Assembly (NCBI GenBank): GCA_030614255.1
Contig: JAUWKI010000003.1
Location: forward strand, 1 to 64,000
Direction: 5' to 3'
Length of the DNA: 64,000 nucleotides
Source of the DNA: Actinomycetes bacterium
GTDB lineage: Bacteria > Actinomycetota > Aquicultoria > UBA3085 > Oleimmundimicrobiaceae
Shown here piece by piece: positions 10,082 to 18,606 of the stretch (positions within the stretch are counted from its first letter, which is position 1; each line of letters starts with the position of its first letter). The notes beneath the pieces were generated by a model. The model did no database searches, was not told the origin of the DNA, and worked only from the letters and a program-made list of their open reading frames with translations. The position numbers and the translations under genes are program-made.

Positions 10082-11401
10082 ATGAATTTTATTGAAGCAA
10101 GTGAGTATATAAATTCGCTAGGATACAATGAAATTAATCCGGGACTTGAAAGAGTCGCGGTTCTTTGTGAGAAAATTGGTAATCCGCAAAATGACTTTTC
10201 TGTAATACAAATCACAGGCACAAATGGAAAAACCTCCACTGCGTGTATAGCTTCTTCCATTCTCTTTGCTCATGGTATAAAGACAGGTCTTTATACATCG
10301 CCTCACTTAGGTTCCATAACTGAAAGATTTGAAATAGACGGAGAGTCGATTTCAAAAAAAGATTTTGCGCTTACTCTAACTGCGATTATGCCTTACATAA
10401 ACGAGGTCAATAAGGAATTTTTTCCCGATAAGTTGAGTTATTTTGAGACCGTGACCGTTTTGGCATTTCTCCTTTTTAAAGAAAAAAATGTCGAGTGTGC
10501 TGTGTTAGAAGTTGGCATGGGGGGCAGATGGGATGCCACGAGTATTTCCAAGCCAAAAGTCTCCGTTATCACGAACGTAGAGTTAGACCACACTGATAGG
10601 TTGGGGGATACAATTCCTCAAATTACGTGGGAAAAGGCACATATAATTAAAAGCGGTTCAGTTGCCATCGCTGGCGAACTATCCGATGAATCTCTAGAGA
10701 TAGTTAAAGAGCGTTGTGTAGAGAAGGGAACCGATTTAAAAGTTTTTGGCAAAGACTTTTTTTTGGTTGATAAGGAGACGAATAATTTTTCAATAAATGG
10801 GATTTACAGACGCTACGATGGTCTTAGCTTGAATTTACTCGGAGCAAACCAACTAAAGAATGCGACCTTGGCGGTGACTGCGTCCGAAACTTTTTTAGGA
10901 AAATCTCTTTCCATCAAAAAGACAAGAGAGGGTTTGAGCAGAGTTAGATGTCCGGGGAGATTAGAGGTTTTATCTCAAAGACCTTTAATCATTTTAGACG
11001 GTGCTCATAATCCTGCGGCGGCAAAAGAGTTGGCGCGTTCCTTGAAAAATAATTTTATTTATGATGAGCTTATGCTGGTATTAGCAATATTTAAAGACAA
11101 AGACGTAAAAGGGATAATTGACGAGCTTGCTTCCGTGGCTTCTTTTGTTGTTCTCACAGAAAATAAGAACGAAAGATGTGCCCCTTGTAATTTTTTAAAG
11201 GAATATGTTGACAATATCGAATATAATTGTGCTAAAAATCTCCCCGATGCCTTAGAAATTGCATTAAAAAGAGCGAAGCTTTCAGATTTAATTTGTGTAG
11301 CGGGGTCTTTATCAACAGTTGCCGAAGCGAGAGAATTTTTTTCAACAAGGCGTGAAAAATTTTTTGAAGGTAAAAGAAGCAAACCATCGAAGTATAGCTA
11401 A
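10082..11401 (+). CDS. folC: Folylpolyglutamate/dihydrofolate synthase
   Basis: This Mur-ligase-family ATPase adds glutamate to dihydropteroate and/or tetrahydrofolate. The 439-aa protein has the P-loop ITGTNGKTST (about residues 41-50), the Mur-type metal/ATP segment LEVGMGGRWDATS, the DHTDRLG region, and a C-terminal ligase domain containing LDGAHNP. These are standard for FolC, and the order valS-folC is widespread in Gram-positive bacteria. It is probably cotranscribed with valS, 10 bases upstream. Confidence 0.96.
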   Translation: MNFIEASEYINSLGYNEINPGLERVAVLCEKIGNPQNDFSVIQITGTNGKTSTACIASSILFAHGIKTGLYTSPHLGSITERFEIDGESISKKDFALTLTAIMPYINEVNKEFFPDKLSYFETVTVLAFLLFKEKNVECAVLEVGMGGRWDATSISKPKVSVITNVELDHTDRLGDTIPQITWEKAHIIKSGSVAIAGELSDESLEIVKERCVEKGTDLKVFGKDFFLVDKETNNFSINGIYRRYDGLSLNLLGANQLKNATLAVTASETFLGKSLSIKKTREGLSRVRCPGRLEVLSQRPLIILDGAHNPAAAKELARSLKNNFIYDELMLVLAIFKDKDVKGIIDELASVASFVVLTENKNERCAPCNFLKEYVDNIEYNCAKNLPDALEIALKRAKLSDLICVAGSLSTVAEAREFFSTRREKFFEGKRSKPSKYS

Positions 11402-11513
11402 CGTTAATTAACTTATGTTCACTGTTTTGGTTTGCTGCTTCTATCTTGACCTTTCTTTTTAAGTTAGGCCAATTGATTCTTATGTTTGCTTTTAGAAAAG
11501 GGGGTTTGAAGAA

Positions 11514-11951
11514 TTGGATTCTTTTTCATCTATATTAAGTTTTTTTAGTTCTCCGGTTTTTAAAATGTCGACCAGACTTTTTATCCTTTTTCTGTTTATT
11601 CTGTGGGTAAGTGCAATTTTCTGGGCTTATCGTGATGCTGAAAAAAGGGGAACTATTGGAACATATTGGGCTGCGGTAATCTTTTTCTTTAATATATTTG
11701 GGCTGATAATATATTTAATTTTGAGACCACCCGAATATCTGGCCGATGTTCAAGAGAGGGAGCTTGAAATTATAGCCAAAGAGGAGGCTCTCAGTTTAGA
11801 GCGGACTTGTTATGGATGCCACAAGCCAATCAAACCTGATTTTCTAATATGTCCGTACTGCATGAAAAGACTCAAAAAAAGTTGTCCTGCATGTAATCGT
11901 CCGCTGAACTTGGATTGGAATATTTGTCCTTATTGTAAGAGTTCTTTTTAA
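11514..11951 (+). CDS. Membrane protein with double zinc ribbon
   Basis: This 145-aa protein has two predicted membrane helices (about residues 20-39 and 48-70) and then a charged linker. It ends in a cytoplasmic double zinc ribbon made of four CxxC knuckles: CYGC, CPYC, CPAC and CPYC. Proteins of this layout are common in actinobacterial and related genomes but have no assigned biochemical role. The start is TTG at 11514, with GGGG upstream. It stands alone between folC and the ndk promoter. Confidence 0.75.
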   Translation: MDSFSSILSFFSSPVFKMSTRLFILFLFILWVSAIFWAYRDAEKRGTIGTYWAAVIFFFNIFGLIIYLILRPPEYLADVQERELEIIAKEEALSLERTCYGCHKPIKPDFLICPYCMKRLKKSCPACNRPLNLDWNICPYCKSSF

Positions 11952-11968
11952 CATAAAATAAAAATTTC

Positions 11969-11997
11969 TTGATAGAGAATTTAGACTATTGTAAAAT
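11969..11997 (+). promoter_or_regulatory. Promoter upstream of ndk-rnf
   Basis: TTGATA (11969-11974) and TAAAAT (11992-11997) are separated by 17 bases, a good sigma-70/SigA-type promoter. The predicted start of transcription is about 35 bases before the ndk start. It could serve ndk and the downstream rnf genes. Confidence 0.7.
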
Positions 11998-12039
11998 CGC
12001 TTGTAACTGTGAGTTACTTTCTAGGAAGGATTGAGGGTT

Positions 12040-12450
12040 TTGGAGAAGACTTTTTTGATGATTAAGCCAGACGGTGTAAGACGAAAACTAATTGGTGAAA
12101 CAATAAAGCGTATAGAAGAGAAAGGTCTTACTCTAGAAGCCATGAAACTGATGGTGTTGGGAAAAGAGATGGCAAAAGAGCATTACGTGCAGCACAAAGG
12201 AAAATCTTTCTTTAACGATTTGATAGACTATGTTACCTCAGGTCCCGTTGTGGCTATGATTGTAAATGGGAAAAATGCTATATCCGTTGTAAGAAAGATG
12301 ATGGGGGCAACCGATCCCCTCAAAGCTGAGCTGGGCACTGTACGCGGAGATTTTGCTTTGGATATTTCCGAAAACATTGTTCATAGTTCAGACTCAGAAG
12401 AAAGTGCTAAAAGAGAAATTTCGCTTTTCTTTGGCAAGAAGAACCGGTAA
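12040..12450 (+). CDS. ndk: Nucleoside diphosphate kinase
   Basis: This enzyme transfers the gamma-phosphate between NTPs and NDPs through a phosphohistidine. The 136-aa protein begins EKTFLMIKPDGV, as in the family. The catalytic His is in the segment ENIVHSSDS (about residue 114). The start is TTG at 12040, which gives the canonical N-terminus and leaves AGGAAGG at a 9-base distance. An upstream TTG at 12031 abuts the ribosome site and is less likely. The rnfC ribosome site directly follows its stop, so it is cotranscribed with rnf. Confidence 0.95.
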   Translation: MEKTFLMIKPDGVRRKLIGETIKRIEEKGLTLEAMKLMVLGKEMAKEHYVQHKGKSFFNDLIDYVTSGPVVAMIVNGKNAISVVRKMMGATDPLKAELGTVRGDFALDISENIVHSSDSEESAKREISLFFGKKNR

Positions 12451-12464
12451 CGGAGGGATTTGCC

Positions 12465-13820
12465 CTGGCACAAAGCATTTTTAGTCAGCTTAAGACCCTT
12501 AAAAAAGGATTAACATTACCTCATAAATATGATTCTGCGAAAAAAGAACTTGGAAGGAAACCGATTAAAGAGGTTCCCTTGCCTGCGGAAGTTATTATTC
12601 CTCTTCAACAACACATAGGGGCACCGTGCAATCCCTTGGTGAAAGTAGAGGAGAGAGTTTTAGTAGGACAAAAAATTGGTGACTCCGATTCTTACGTTTC
12701 TGCTCCTGTGCATTCGAGTGTTTCAGGCAGGGTAGTGGCTATTGAACCGAGATTGATTCACACGGGAGACAAAGTTCTAAGTATAGTTATAGCCTCTGAC
12801 GAAAAACAAGAAGTCGCACCTTCTCACGGTCTTTCCGATGAAGAAGCGATGGATTCCGATAAAGTGCGTGCAGTAATCCGAACGGCTGGTTTGGTGGGGC
12901 TGGGAGGAGCAGCATTTCCCACTCATGTCAAACTTACGCCCCCAAAGGACAAACCAATCAGTGATGTCATAATCAATGGTTGTGAATGTGAGCCATATAT
13001 TGCCGGCGACCATCGAAATATGCTTGAAAATCCTGAAGCTATAGTAGATGGGTTAAAAATCATCCTTCGAATACTTGGAGCAAAGAAGGGTTACATCGCA
13101 ATTGAAACAAATAAAATTGATGCCATTCGTCATATAAATGACTTAATTTCCTCCGAGGAAAATATAAAAGTAGTTCCTTTGACAGCCAAATATCCGCAAG
13201 GAGCTGAAAAACAACTTATACAGGCTGTTTTATGTAAAGAAGTCCCAAGCGGTTGCATTCCTTGCGAGGTAGAAGCCTTGGTTCAAAATGTTGGAACGAC
13301 TATAGCTATATCAGAAGCCATAAGGAAAGGTAAGCCGCTTATTGAACGCGTTCTTTCCATAGCGGGAGATGGCGTAAGAGAACCTAAGAATTTGAGGGTA
13401 AAAATTGGAACCCCTGCAAGCCATTTAATTGAAGAATGTGGGGGCCTTAAAGGAAACCCTGGAAAAATTATCTTCGGTGGTCCAATGACAGGTTTTGCTC
13501 TTTTTGATTTAAACACCCCTATTGTCAAAGGAACATCCGGAATAGTTATTTTACCAAAAGAAATGGTGCCGGTGTCCGATCCCAGGGCTTGTATAAGATG
13601 TGGAAAATGTGTTCAGGTTTGTCCCATATACATCATGCCAAACTTCATCGGTCAATATATAGAGGTGGGGATGATAGACAATGCCGAAGAGGCAAGCGTG
13701 ATGGATTGCATAGAGTGTGGACTTTGTGGTTATGTTTGCCCGGCCCAAAGACCGCTCATTCAACTCATAAGACACGCAAAAGCTAAAATTACGGACAACC
13801 GAAGGAAGGGTGGGAAGTAA
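12465..13820 (+). CDS. rnfC: Rnf complex subunit C, CTG start
   Basis: RnfC is the NADH/flavin-binding peripheral subunit of the Rnf complex, which couples reduced ferredoxin oxidation by NAD+ to cation pumping. The 451-aa product has the N-terminal block ending in IPLQQHIGAP and the Complex I 51-kDa-like domain with INGCECEPY. Two [4Fe-4S] motifs follow: CIRCGKCVQVCP (about residue 370) and CIECGLCGYVCP (about 408). The homologous N-terminus extends upstream of the first TTG (12579) to a CTG at 12465. That CTG is preceded by GGAGGGA at 6 bases. No ATG, GTG or TTG is in frame between the ndk stop and this point. See the finding on CTG starts. Confidence 0.93.
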   Translation: MAQSIFSQLKTLKKGLTLPHKYDSAKKELGRKPIKEVPLPAEVIIPLQQHIGAPCNPLVKVEERVLVGQKIGDSDSYVSAPVHSSVSGRVVAIEPRLIHTGDKVLSIVIASDEKQEVAPSHGLSDEEAMDSDKVRAVIRTAGLVGLGGAAFPTHVKLTPPKDKPISDVIINGCECEPYIAGDHRNMLENPEAIVDGLKIILRILGAKKGYIAIETNKIDAIRHINDLISSEENIKVVPLTAKYPQGAEKQLIQAVLCKEVPSGCIPCEVEALVQNVGTTIAISEAIRKGKPLIERVLSIAGDGVREPKNLRVKIGTPASHLIEECGGLKGNPGKIIFGGPMTGFALFDLNTPIVKGTSGIVILPKEMVPVSDPRACIRCGKCVQVCPIYIMPNFIGQYIEVGMIDNAEEASVMDCIECGLCGYVCPAQRPLIQLIRHAKAKITDNRRKGGK

Positions 13821-14774
13821 GTGGATTCACAGCTAATTGTTTCTGCTCCACCACACATAAAAAGCGGGGAAACGATAGGAAAATTGATGGGGTGGACATT
13901 TCTGGCTCTTCTACCCGTAGTGCTTTTAGATATTTATTTGTTTGGTGGCTGTGCTATTCGAATAATTTCTTTGTCCATGATTGCTGCAATTGCAACGGAG
14001 ACCTTAATTCTTCGGTACAGACATATGCCCATTACGGTTATAGATGGGAGCGCCGCATTGACCGGTTTGATTCTGGCACTTACCTTGCCGCCAAATGTTC
14101 CATACTGGATTCCTCTTGTGGGTGGTTTCCTCGCGGTATTCTTTGGAAAGCAGCTTTTTGGAGGTTTAGGATATAACATATTTAATCCTGCCCTTGTGGG
14201 AAGGGCCATGCTTTTTGTATCGTGGCCGGAAATAATGTCCAGCAGTTGGTTTGCTCCTCTGAGAGAGCTGGATGCAATCACGACTGCGACTCCTCTTGCG
14301 GCCTTGAGTCAGGTAAGAGCGGGGACACTTGTAGCCGATCTTTCAGTGGTTTACAAGCCGTTACTATTTTTAAACCGTGGAGGATGTCTTGGAGAAGTAT
14401 CCGCCTTAATGCTCATTTTGGGAGGTCTGGTTCTCATTGTAAGAAAGGTAACAGATTGGCGTATCTCGGTTAGCTTTATTGGTACAGTTATCTTTTTAAG
14501 TTTTCTGGCAAGGACGAATATATTACTAAATATCTTAGGGGGAGGGCTTCTCCTTGGAGCATTCTTTTTAGCATCAGATCCTGTAACTTCTCCTATTACC
14601 AGATCGGGGCGAGTAGTTTTCGGTATTGGTTGCGGGTCGGTTGTCATGCTTATAAGACTTTACTCAGGTTATCCCGAAGGAGTTATGTTTGCGATTTTGT
14701 TTATGAATGCTTTTGTTTCCTTAATAGATAAATACACTAAACCGAGGAAATATGGGCTGGTGAAAGCCGAGTGA
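13821..14774 (+). CDS. rnfD: Rnf complex subunit D
   Basis: This is an integral membrane subunit of Rnf, homologous to NqrB, that carries covalently bound FMN and takes part in ion translocation. The 317 aa contain about nine hydrophobic segments. The segment DAITTATPL around residue 154 matches the DxxSGATPL-type FMN attachment site, with the Thr as the expected ligand. The GTG start follows the rnfC stop directly and GGAAGGGTGGGAAG supplies the ribosome site. It overlaps rnfG by four bases (GTGA), as in a tight operon. Confidence 0.95.
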   Translation: MDSQLIVSAPPHIKSGETIGKLMGWTFLALLPVVLLDIYLFGGCAIRIISLSMIAAIATETLILRYRHMPITVIDGSAALTGLILALTLPPNVPYWIPLVGGFLAVFFGKQLFGGLGYNIFNPALVGRAMLFVSWPEIMSSSWFAPLRELDAITTATPLAALSQVRAGTLVADLSVVYKPLLFLNRGGCLGEVSALMLILGGLVLIVRKVTDWRISVSFIGTVIFLSFLARTNILLNILGGGLLLGAFFLASDPVTSPITRSGRVVFGIGCGSVVMLIRLYSGYPEGVMFAILFMNAFVSLIDKYTKPRKYGLVKAE

Positions 14775-15358
14775 AAAAGGTGTTTTACTTTTTGAGACTA
14801 TCTTTAACGCTTATGTTGGTCTGTGGTATTGCAGCGGGTACTTTAGCAGCCACTTATTCTGTTACACAACCGATAGTTGAGAAACGTGAAAAAGAAGAAC
14901 TCGTGAAGAAATATGAGGATTTGTTGAAACTTTTCCAGACAGAGGGAGCAGAACTAGTCGAAAATCTTGAAGCACTAGAGAAAGGCAGAGAGGTTATAGA
15001 AGGACTAGAAGCTGTTTTTAATGTGAACAAAGGAGACGAAAGACTTGGCGTTGCGATTATGACCGGAGCCAATGGTTATGGGGGGCCGGTTAAAGCAACC
15101 ATTGCTATCGATGATGATGGAGTGATAGTAGGGGTTAATGTTCTAGATATCTCCGGTGAGACGAAGGGAGTCGGTTCTAAAGTTGTCGAGGAGCCGGGAT
15201 TTATCGAGCAATTCATAGGAAAGACGGTAAATGATCCTATTCAAATAAACACCGATATAGATGCAATTTCCGGAGCTACCATAAGTTCAAGAGCTGTAAT
15301 TCAAGATGTTAGTGATGCGGCAAAGGTCTATAGGGAATTTGCGGGAGATGTTGAATGA
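14771..15358 (+). CDS. rnfG: Rnf complex subunit G (FMN-binding)
   Basis: RnfG is anchored by one N-terminal membrane helix (about residues 9-30) with a soluble domain outside the membrane. It carries covalent FMN on the Thr of the motif SGATISS (about residues 167-173), which is present here. It is 195 aa, as expected. It overlaps both neighbours by four bases (GTGA and ATGA), consistent with translational coupling in rnfCDGEAB. Confidence 0.95.
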   Translation: MKKVFYFLRLSLTLMLVCGIAAGTLAATYSVTQPIVEKREKEELVKKYEDLLKLFQTEGAELVENLEALEKGREVIEGLEAVFNVNKGDERLGVAIMTGANGYGGPVKATIAIDDDGVIVGVNVLDISGETKGVGSKVVEEPGFIEQFIGKTVNDPIQINTDIDAISGATISSRAVIQDVSDAAKVYREFAGDVE

Positions 15359-15963
15359 AACGAAGCATTTGGCGTGATTTTACCATTGGGATAATTGAAG
15401 AAAATCCCTTATTCACTCTTGTAATTGGGCTTTGTTCTGCTTTGGCGGTCTCAAGCAAGGTTGAAAATGCCATCTTTATGGGTGTGGCCGCCAGCTTTGT
15501 TATGGTTGCTTCAAATATTTTAGTTTCTGTAATTCGCAAAATGGTTCCAAATCAGATAAGGATTCCCATATTTATCGTGGTTATCGCCTCGTTTGTGACG
15601 ATTGTCGATTTGACCATGAAAGCGTTTTTTCTTGCCGGCTATGAAGCTCTGGGGGTATGGATTCCCTTAATCGTTGTCAACTGCATGATTCTTGGAAGGG
15701 CGGAGGCTTTTGCCTATAAACATGGAGTTATCCGCTCCATTGCGGATGGATTAGGTAAGGGTCTTGGCTATACGCTGGTAATCTTTATAATGGCTATCAT
15801 CCGTGAACTTGGCGGCACGGGTCAAATAGTTGCTTTTGAGAATACGATAATATCTTTGAGAGGTTTTCAGCCGCCTCAAATATTACAAAGTTTCCCCGGC
15901 GCCTTTTTCACATTTGGAATATTGATGGGCTTGCTGCAAAAGCTTCAAAGGAAGGGAGAATAG
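15355..15963 (+). CDS. rnfE: Rnf complex subunit E
   Basis: This integral membrane subunit, homologous to NqrD, has six predicted helices over 202 aa. It includes the conserved Cys-containing segment PLIVVNCMILGRAEAFA, whose Cys, paired with the equivalent in RnfA, is thought to bind an intramembrane Fe-S centre. The gene overlaps rnfG by four bases and is followed immediately by rnfA. Confidence 0.95.
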   Translation: MKRSIWRDFTIGIIEENPLFTLVIGLCSALAVSSKVENAIFMGVAASFVMVASNILVSVIRKMVPNQIRIPIFIVVIASFVTIVDLTMKAFFLAGYEALGVWIPLIVVNCMILGRAEAFAYKHGVIRSIADGLGKGLGYTLVIFIMAIIRELGGTGQIVAFENTIISLRGFQPPQILQSFPGAFFTFGILMGLLQKLQRKGE

Positions 15964-16575
15964 ATGGAACGACTGTTCTTAATATTTTTAGCCGCATTTT
16001 TAATAAACAATATTCTGCTTATTAAATTCATCGGATTATGTCCTTTTTTTGGAGTCTCCAGTAGATTTGAGACATCTATTGGAATGAGCATGGCCGTAAT
16101 CTTTGTTATGACTTTATCATCAGTGGCCTGTTGGGGAGCTTGGAATTTTTTGCTGGATCCCCTCGGGGTCGGAGACTTTCTATATATACCTGCCTTTATT
16201 CTTATCATAGCTTCACTCGTTCAATTCGTTGAGATGGTTATAAGAAAAGTTAGCCCCGCTTTGTTTAAAGCCATGGGCATCTATCTGCCACTTATCACGA
16301 CGAACTGTGCCGTTTTAGCGGCTGCAACTGAAAGCGTTAAGCCTGGTTTTTGGAAACTTAGTTTGGAATATAACTACGGTTTGGGTGAGGCTTTAGTCTA
16401 TACGATTGGCATCGCGATGGGATTCTCGATGGTAATTATAATGTTTGCGGCTATGAGGGAGAGGATTGAAATAGCCCCGATACCGCGTTCGTTTAAGGGG
16501 CTTCCCATAGCATTTATAGCGGCCGGTCTATCGTCTTTGGCTTTTTTGGGGTTTAAGGGATTATTCGGAATATAA
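15964..16575 (+). CDS. rnfA: Rnf complex subunit A
   Basis: This integral membrane subunit is homologous to NqrE and paralogous to RnfE, with six predicted helices over 203 aa. The segment NNILLIKFIGLCPFFG near the start and PLITTNCAVLAAA near residue 110 carry the two conserved cysteines of the intramembrane Fe-S site. The ATG follows the rnfE stop directly, with GAAGGGAG as ribosome site. A 102-base gap separates it from rnfB, the widest within the operon. Confidence 0.95.
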   Translation: MERLFLIFLAAFLINNILLIKFIGLCPFFGVSSRFETSIGMSMAVIFVMTLSSVACWGAWNFLLDPLGVGDFLYIPAFILIIASLVQFVEMVIRKVSPALFKAMGIYLPLITTNCAVLAAATESVKPGFWKLSLEYNYGLGEALVYTIGIAMGFSMVIIMFAAMRERIEIAPIPRSFKGLPIAFIAAGLSSLAFLGFKGLFGI

Positions 16576-16677
16576 GATAGTTACTTAGAGACCTGGAAAC
16601 ATGGTGACTTAGAGTATTGTAAAGGATTTTAAGAATTTATAATTGGCAGGAATTTTTGAAGGGTGAAAGATTGAAAA

Positions 16678-17532
16678 ATGGATACTAGTATAATAATTAA
16701 AGCGGTTTTAGCGCTTGGCGGCGCGGGGCTTGTTTTAGGAGCTCTTTTAGCCGTCGCCTCGAAGATTTTTCATGTTGAAATAGACCCAAAGGTTGAGCTC
16801 ATTAGAGAATTTCTTCCCGGGGCCAATTGTGGTGCTTGTGGGTATCCCGGTTGTGACGGTCTCGCTGAAGCAATTGCAAAAGGCGAAGCTCTGTCTTCCG
16901 CTTGCGTGGCGGGAGGATCGGAGATTGCAGAACAAATTGCGGGTATAATGGGCATCGACATTAAAGAAGAAAAGGTTGCTAAAAAGGCGCTTGTTTGTTG
17001 TGGCGGAGGAAAAAATGAAGTTGCTCATCGTTATATTTATGATGGTGAGTTGGATTGCCGGATGGCCCAACAGATAGGCAAAGGTCCATCTCTCTGTTCT
17101 TACGGTTGTTTGGGGTTTGGAAGTTGTGCTGCGGCATGTCCTTTTGGAGCAATTATAATGGGAGAAGATGGTCTACCTCTCATTGATTGGAAAAAATGTT
17201 GTGGTTGTGGAGTTTGCGTTGAGATTTGTCCGAGGGGAATTATTGCTTTAGTTTCTGAGAATGAAGAAGTTCATGTTCTCTGTCACTCACACGATAAAGG
17301 TAAAACTGTTCGTTCAATATGCAAAAAAGGGTGTATTGGTTGTAAAGCATGTGAGAAGGTTTGCGAGTTTGATGCCATTCATGTAGTTGATAACCTTGCA
17401 GTCATTAACCATGAAAAATGCACCGGTTGTAAAAATTGTGTGGAGAAGTGCCCTACGAATTGTATCACCGTTCTCCTTGAATCTCCTCATGTCCACCCAA
17501 AGAAACAAGTTGTCACGAAAACGGTTAATTAA
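16678..17532 (+). CDS. rnfB: Rnf complex subunit B (polyferredoxin)
   Basis: RnfB is the electron-entry subunit that accepts electrons from reduced ferredoxin. The 284-aa protein has an N-terminal membrane helix. The Fe-S domain motif CGACGYPGCDG follows at about residues 44-54. Several ferredoxin-type [4Fe-4S] motifs come next, including CCGCGVCVEICP, CIGCKACEKVCE and CTGCKNCVEKCP. It is the last gene of rnfCDGEAB and a hairpin with a T run follows its stop. The subunit order C-D-G-E-A-B is that of many clostridial-type Rnf operons. Confidence 0.96.
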   Translation: MDTSIIIKAVLALGGAGLVLGALLAVASKIFHVEIDPKVELIREFLPGANCGACGYPGCDGLAEAIAKGEALSSACVAGGSEIAEQIAGIMGIDIKEEKVAKKALVCCGGGKNEVAHRYIYDGELDCRMAQQIGKGPSLCSYGCLGFGSCAAACPFGAIIMGEDGLPLIDWKKCCGCGVCVEICPRGIIALVSENEEVHVLCHSHDKGKTVRSICKKGCIGCKACEKVCEFDAIHVVDNLAVINHEKCTGCKNCVEKCPTNCITVLLESPHVHPKKQVVTKTVN

Positions 17533-17534
17533 TT

Positions 17535-17557
17535 CCGAATTTAAATTGCGGTTTTTT
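17535..17557 (+). terminator. Putative terminator after rnfB
   Basis: CCGAATT and AATTGCGG form a short hairpin with a two-base loop and one bulged G. A run of six T follows directly. It is AT-rich, so termination may be partial. Confidence 0.5.
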
Positions 17558-17638
17558 ATTGTCGATATTCAGCTAGTAATGGTAAACTTAATTTTTGGGT
17601 ATTGGTCTAAAGATATGTGACTAAATTTGAGGTTAATT

Positions 17639-18022
17639 ATGTTAACCCGCTACGATAAGACTTTCATTTGCATCCTACTTTTCCTGGCTCTTTTTACCTT
17701 TATCGGAGGACTAAACGCATTTGGTTCAAATGAAAAAGGTAAGGAGGTTATAATTCTTGTGGGTGGGCACGAGGTGGAACGGTCTTCGCTCAATTTAGAA
17801 AAGTCCAGAAGAATTACGGTGGATGGGATACTCGGTGAGAGTTTAATTGAGATTGCGGATGGAAAAGCAAGGATGCTTTCTTCTCCATGCCCAAACCATA
17901 ACTGCATGATGCAAGAGTGGGTTAGCAGGCCGGGTGATGTTATAGTTTGTGTTCCTAATCAAGTTATCGTCAAAATTGTTGGAGACGATGTTGAAAATGA
18001 AATTGATGCATGCAACAGGTGA
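17639..18022 (+). CDS. NusG domain II-containing protein
   Basis: This 127-aa secreted or membrane-anchored protein has an N-terminal hydrophobic segment (about residues 9-29) and a NusG-II-type beta domain. The domain includes the characteristic CPNHNCM and the hydrophobic VSRPGDVIVCVPN strand region. Such proteins are regularly encoded between Rnf or ApbE genes and the Gx protein, as here, but their role is unknown. A link to flavin or quinone redox chemistry is an inference from context only. The ATG at 17639 has GAGG 6 bases upstream; a TTG at 17627 is the alternative. Confidence 0.8.
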   Translation: MLTRYDKTFICILLFLALFTFIGGLNAFGSNEKGKEVIILVGGHEVERSSLNLEKSRRITVDGILGESLIEIADGKARMLSSPCPNHNCMMQEWVSRPGDVIVCVPNQVIVKIVGDDVENEIDACNR

Positions 18023-18027
18023 TTTAG

Positions 18028-18606
18028 TTGATAAATTCTTCCTATAATGTCAAAAGAATGATAATCTTAGCACTCCTTCTTGCGGCGGGAACAGCTATTT
18101 ATGTTATCGAGTCTCTCTATTTCCCAGCAGTTCCAATTCCTGGTGTCAAATTAGGTTTAACAAATATCATCACATTGATTTTGGTGGTATTTTTCTCTTG
18201 GAAGGATTGTATTTTTAATGCGATAGCTCGCACCCTTGTGGGTTCGATAATAACCGGGGTCTTCTTCACACCCGCTTTTGTTTTTAGCTTCGGCGGGGCC
18301 CTTGTGAGTACAATAGTTATGCTCATAACCTATAAGTTGTTTTATGGCAAATTTAGTTTGGTTGGCATAAGTGTTGCCGGAGCCGTTTCCCACAACTTAA
18401 CTCAGTTAGTTTTAGCCGCGACGTTATTTATTAAGCATTGGGGTATAGTTTTGCAAGTTCCCATCCTTATTTTATCCGCAACTGTAACAGGCACGGCGAA
18501 TGGGATGGTGGCGAACCTTTTCGTAAAAAAAGTTGCTTTTATTCCCGAACTTGCGAAAGTTCGTATTGCTACTGTCGATTTAAAAGGACCCAATGAGCAC
18601 CTCTAA
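18028..18606 (+). CDS. Gx transporter family protein (heptaprenyl diphosphate synthase component I type)
   Basis: This 192-aa integral membrane protein has about five helices and belongs to the family annotated as heptaprenyl diphosphate synthase component I or Gx transporter. The PGVKLGLTNI segment near residue 37 is typical and resembles S components of ECF-type transporters. True prenyl synthase activity is doubtful; substrate transport is more likely. It starts at a TTG five bases after the NusG-II gene and overlaps radC by 14 bases, so the three are cotranscribed. Confidence 0.8.
   Translation: MINSSYNVKRMIILALLLAAGTAIYVIESLYFPAVPIPGVKLGLTNIITLILVVFFSWKDCIFNAIARTLVGSIITGVFFTPAFVFSFGGALVSTIVMLITYKLFYGKFSLVGISVAGAVSHNLTQLVLAATLFIKHWGIVLQVPILILSATVTGTANGMVANLFVKKVAFIPELAKVRIATVDLKGPNEHL

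Noticed and set aside
11375-11442. Inverted repeat at the end of folC (AGAAGCAAACC and GGTTTGC...TTCT)
   Set aside because: Arms are imperfect, the loop exceeds 40 bases and no T run follows directly, so it does not support a terminator call.
12579-13820. rnfC starting at TTG 12579
   Set aside because: It would lose the conserved N-terminal block (LKKGLTLPHKY and onward), which is in frame and preceded by a strong ribosome site and CTG.
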